From NCBI GenBank assembly GCA_022652735.1, contig JALCRP010000002.1, forward strand, positions 124,001-188,000: a DNA stretch of 64,000 nt. The letters are read 5' to 3'. The DNA is from Faecalibacterium sp. GTDB taxonomy: Bacteria > Bacillota > Clostridia > Oscillospirales > Ruminococcaceae. The position numbers and the translations under genes are program-made. Of this stretch, positions 61,011 through 64,000 are shown one piece after another. The stretch's first letter is position 1, and every line of letters begins with the position of its first letter. The notes under the pieces were generated by a model. The model was not told the origin of the DNA. It saw nothing but the letters and a program-made list of their open reading frames with translations, and searched no databases.

Positions 61011-61050
61011 AAAAACGGGCGGCCCCCGCAAGGGGGCTTGCCCGTTTTGT
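61011..61050 (+). terminator. Terminator after the metal operon
   Basis: aaaacgggc and gcccgtttt pair around an inner gcccccgcaagggggc stem. The 335-base stretch 61010-61344 otherwise holds only the his promoter. Confidence 0.88.
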
Positions 61051-61167
61051 CGTTTGCAGGGCAAAGCGCCCTGCGCTGTGGCTTGGCGCCCGGAACCATG
61101 CGGACGTACTGCTTGTGAAAAATTACAGGAAAATCGGCCCCGACACGGGAAAATCCGGCAACTTTAC

Positions 61168-61199
61168 TACTTTACAGCTTTATCATGGTAAAGTATAAT
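61168..61199 (+). promoter_or_regulatory. Promoter and overlapping palindrome before the his genes
   Basis: TTTACA (61171-61176), a 17-base spacer and perfect TATAAT (61194-61199). An 8-bp perfect inverted repeat, TACTTTAC (61168-61175) and GTAAAGTA (61188-61195), covers both promoter boxes, as an operator would. A further ACTTTAC copy lies at 61161-61167. The repressor is unknown; a TrpR-like or HisR-type protein is only a guess. Confidence 0.7.
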
Positions 61200-61344
61200 A
61201 GCCTTAGAATCGTGCGCCCCTTTACGGCGGCATGGGCACAGGCCGCAGATACGGCACGCCGGCGCAGGCCGCACCTCGTGCGGCAAATACCGGCCGATCC
61301 GTACATCCAAACCCGCCCGCAGGGCACAAGTGAGGAGGAACCCA

Positions 61345-62940
61345 ATGGATTTCGATCTTTCCATTTTGCAGCCGAAGGAGCGCGCGCAGCTTTCGCTGCG
61401 GGCGCTGTACGAAAAGGCGGGCTGTAAAAAATATCACATGGGCCGCTTTGAAGAATACAGCCTTTATCAGGAAAACCGCAGCTTTTTGTCGTCCGAGCAG
61501 GTGATTACCTTCACCGACCTTGACGGGCGGCTTTTGGCGCTGAAGCCGGATGTGACGCTTTCCATCGCCAAAACGGCGCGCCCCGAAAAGGGCGAGACGC
61601 CGAAGTATTATTACACCGAAAATGTCTATCGCCCCTCAACGGAAAGCCACACCTTCCGCGAGATTGGGCAGATGGGCCTTGAATATCTCGGCGCAGTGGG
61701 CGAGGCAGGGGTAGAGCAAGTGCTGCGCCTTGCGCTTGACAGCCTCGCCGCCGCAGGGCCGGATTTCAAGATGGAATTGAGCCACATGGGCTATATTACG
61801 GGCCTGCTGGAGGCTGTGGGCATCCCGGAAAGTGCGCGCGGCGGTATCTTGGATAAGCTGCGCCACAAAAACGCGCACGAGCTGCGCGCGGCGGCGCTTG
61901 CGGCGGGCGCGGGCGCGGCTGGGGCCGAAAAACTGGCCGCGCTGCTGACGCTTTCGGGCGAGTACGCGCCCACGCTGGAAAAGGCGGCACAGCTTGCCGA
62001 AAACGAGGAAATGCGCCTTGCGGCGGCGCAGCTCAAAGCGCTTTTGCCCGCCGTAGGCCCCTATGGCAAAAAAGTGCGGCTGGATCTTTCGCTTGCGGGC
62101 GATATGGAATATTATAACGGCCTTGTGTTTCAGGGCTATCTGGCGGGCATTCCGCGGCCGCTTTTGAAAGGCGGGCGCTATGATGGGCTGATTCGCAAGT
62201 TTACGCCCGGCGCCGAGGCCATCGGCTTCGCGCTGTACCTCGACGAGATGGATCGCCTGCAGGCCTCTGTGCCGCCCCTACAGCGCGGCGCGCAGGGCAA
62301 AACGATGCTCAATGTGGCGCTGCCCAAAGGCCGCCTCGGCGATCAGGTGTATGCGCTTCTGGCGGGTATCGGTTACGGCTGCCCCGAGGATTACAACGCC
62401 ACGCGCAAGCTCGTAGTGGAAAACCCGGCCGCAGGTATCCGATACTTTTTGGTAAAGCCCAGCGATGTCGCCATCTATGTCGAGCACGGCGCGGCCGATG
62501 TGGGGATCGTGGGCAAGGATATTTTAACCGAGGCGCGCAGCGACGTATACGAGCTTTTGGATACGCGCCTCGGAAAATGCCGCATGTGTGTGGCCGGCCC
62601 CGCGGGGTATCAGGATGACCCCTCGCGCCCCGTGCGTGTGGCGACAAAATTTGTGAATATTGCTAAGGATTATTACGCCTCGGTCGGGCGCGACATTGAC
62701 ATTATCAAGCTGAATGGCTCCATCGAGCTGGCGCCGATCTTGGGGCTTTCGGATGTAATCGTGGACATTGTAGAGACGGGCACGACCTTAAAGGAAAACG
62801 GGCTGAAGGTTGTGACGGAGTTTATGCCGATTTCGGCACGTTTTATTGCGAATAAGGCTAGCTGGCAGTTCAAAAACGCAGAGCTGACCGCGATGCTGAA
62901 AAAATTAAGTGGGGTGATCGAGCATGATGAAGATTTATGA
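61345..62940 (+). CDS. HisZ-HisG fusion: ATP phosphoribosyltransferase with its regulatory subunit
   Basis: The 531-residue protein joins two parts that are normally separate. Residues 1 to about 310 are HisZ, a HisRS-like regulatory domain (FEEYSLYQENRSFLSSEQVI; 'YYYTENVYRPSTESHTFREI'; 'LLKGGRYDGLIRKF'). Residues about 319-531 are a short-form HisG ('LNVALPKGRLGD', 'DVGIVGKDILTEARSDVYEL', 'DIVETGTTLKENGLKV'). HisG starts histidine synthesis from ATP and PRPP. The GAGGAGG site precedes ATG 61345. It overlaps hisD by 17 bases. Confidence 0.93.
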   Translation: MDFDLSILQPKERAQLSLRALYEKAGCKKYHMGRFEEYSLYQENRSFLSSEQVITFTDLDGRLLALKPDVTLSIAKTARPEKGETPKYYYTENVYRPSTESHTFREIGQMGLEYLGAVGEAGVEQVLRLALDSLAAAGPDFKMELSHMGYITGLLEAVGIPESARGGILDKLRHKNAHELRAAALAAGAGAAGAEKLAALLTLSGEYAPTLEKAAQLAENEEMRLAAAQLKALLPAVGPYGKKVRLDLSLAGDMEYYNGLVFQGYLAGIPRPLLKGGRYDGLIRKFTPGAEAIGFALYLDEMDRLQASVPPLQRGAQGKTMLNVALPKGRLGDQVYALLAGIGYGCPEDYNATRKLVVENPAAGIRYFLVKPSDVAIYVEHGAADVGIVGKDILTEARSDVYELLDTRLGKCRMCVAGPAGYQDDPSRPVRVATKFVNIAKDYYASVGRDIDIIKLNGSIELAPILGLSDVIVDIVETGTTLKENGLKVVTEFMPISARFIANKASWQFKNAELTAMLKKLSGVIEHDEDL

Positions 62941-64000
62941 ATTTGACAAGCTGCGGCCGGAAGAAATTTTGAACCGCGACATCCGCGCCGAGAAAAACGT
63001 TGAGGACGTGGTAGATGGCATCCTCGCGGACGTGCGCGCCCGCGGCGACGCGGCGCTGCGCGATTACGCCCAAAAGTTTGACGGCGCCACGCTGGGCGAG
63101 CTGGAAGTATCGCCGGCGGAGCTGGAAGAAGCCTTTGCAAACATGGATTCGTACTTTTTGGAGACGTTGCGTGCCGCCGCCGCCAATATCGAGGCCTTCC
63201 ACAAGCAGCAGGTACATAAAAATTTTGTGATGAACGAGCAGCCGGGCATTCTGCTGGGGCAAAAGTACACCGCCATCGAAAAGGCGGGCGTGTATGTGCC
63301 GGGCGGCACGGCCGCGTATCCCTCGACGGTGCTGATGGATGTCATCCCGGCCAAGGTGGCGGGCGTAAAGGATATTGTGATGACGACCCCCGCCGGCAAG
63401 GACGGCAAGGTGAACCCTGTGATCCTCGCGGCGGCGGCCACGGCGGGCGTAACGAAAATTTTTAAGGTGGGCGGCGCGCAGGCAATCGGGGCGCTGGCCT
63501 ACGGCACTGAGAGCATCCCAGCCGTGGATAAAATCGTCGGGCCGGGCAACATCTATGTCGCCACGGCCAAGCGCAAGGTATACGGCAAGGTGGGCATTGA
63601 CATGATCGCCGGCCCAAGCGAAATCCTTGTGCTGGCCGACGGCACCTGCAACCCGGCGTGGGTTGCGGCCGATCTGCTTAGCCAAGCCGAGCATGATAAG
63701 CTCGCCAGCCCTGTGCTGGTAACAGACAGCGCCGCGCTGGCCAAGGCCGTGCAGGCCGAGCTGGAAGTGCAAATTCCGCAGCTGCCGCGCGCCGAGATCG
63801 CCCGCGCCAGCGTGGATACCAACGGCAAGATCCTTGTGTGCAACGATTTGAAAAAAGCCGTCGAGGCTGTGAACATCATTGCGCCGGAACATCTTGAAAT
63901 TTGTGTTGACGACCCGTTTGCCGTTTTGAACGACATCCGCAACGCGGGCAGTATCTTCCTTGGCAAAAACGTGCCGGAGGCGCTGGGCGATTATTTTGCC
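62924..64000 (+). CDS. hisD: Histidinol dehydrogenase, N-terminal part (runs off the window)
   Basis: 359 codons are present, lacking roughly the last 70 of a normal 430-residue HisD. Visible motifs are 'EKAGVYVPGGTAAYPSTVLM', 'ALAYGTESIPAVDKIVGPGN', 'GIDMIAGPSEILVLADGTCN' and 'SQAEHDKLASPVLV' with zinc-site Gln and His. It oxidises histidinol to histidine in two steps. The start (ATGATG) lies inside the hisZG 3' end, so it is translationally coupled. Confidence 0.94.
   Translation, partial: MMKIYEFDKLRPEEILNRDIRAEKNVEDVVDGILADVRARGDAALRDYAQKFDGATLGELEVSPAELEEAFANMDSYFLETLRAAAANIEAFHKQQVHKNFVMNEQPGILLGQKYTAIEKAGVYVPGGTAAYPSTVLMDVIPAKVAGVKDIVMTTPAGKDGKVNPVILAAAATAGVTKIFKVGGAQAIGALAYGTESIPAVDKIVGPGNIYVATAKRKVYGKVGIDMIAGPSEILVLADGTCNPAWVAADLLSQAEHDKLASPVLVTDSAALAKAVQAELEVQIPQLPRAEIARASVDTNGKILVCNDLKKAVEAVNIIAPEHLEICVDDPFAVLNDIRNAGSIFLGKNVPEALGDYFA

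Overview
The window reads as chromosomal DNA of a Gram-positive anaerobe in Clostridia, most likely the Ruminococcaceae/Oscillospiraceae group around Faecalibacterium, Gemmiger and Subdoligranulum. This rests on GC-rich coding DNA, Shine-Dalgarno sites of the AGGAGG type, the Firmicutes layout of the S10/spc/alpha and L11-L10 ribosomal clusters, zinc-binding forms of L24, S14, L36 and L33, a SAM-I riboswitch before metK, and a CotF-like spore-coat type protein. The genus is inferred by overall feel, not by a search.

Layout. 1-14264: end of the S10 operon, then spc and alpha operons (rplD through rplQ, with secY, adk, map, infA and rpoA). 14400-17264: riboswitch-controlled metK, then prs. 17441-24580: orphan peptide-binding lipoprotein, murD with an acetyltransferase, a PLP lyase-family gene, eno and mgsA. 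24764-27618: complete proline operon proC-proB-proA. 27832-32500: MFS transporter, membrane-anchored glycerophosphodiesterase, two-gene ABC exporter. 32579-35083: iron alcohol dehydrogenase, one-cluster ferredoxin, patatin phospholipase, each apparently its own unit. 35356-39626: sbcD-sbcC and an ArsC-like gene. 39724-42876: YwaF-like membrane protein with threonine aldolase, an unrecognised anchored protein and a small orphan. 42890-46609: metG-tatD operon and the CotF-like gene. 46794-47423: a gene-free stretch that reads on the minus strand as a large structured non-coding RNA of about 620 nt ending in a strong terminator. 47513-52042: a near-consensus promoter firing straight into a hairpin, then ddl-murI-DUF1934-argS. 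52194-55659: rpmG-secE-nusG-rplK-rplA and, behind an L10 leader, rplJ-rplL. 55826-57694: aminopeptidase P. 57870-61009: a three-gene metal-handling operon. 61168-64000: start of a histidine operon with a HisZ-HisG fusion and hisD.

How the parts fit. About a third of the window is translation machinery controlled by leaders that can be seen (infA leader, L10 leader, repeated hairpins before rplK and rplA). Much of the rest supplies amino acids, SAM, PRPP and cell-wall precursors.

The least explained elements are the 620-nt RNA candidate, the promoter-plus-hairpin unit beside it, and the metal operon. That operon pairs a COG0523 GTPase carrying a His/Asp/Cys repeat loop of about 105 residues with a protein that appears to fuse a P-loop GTPase to the C-terminal domain of TIGR03943/YcgQ proteins.
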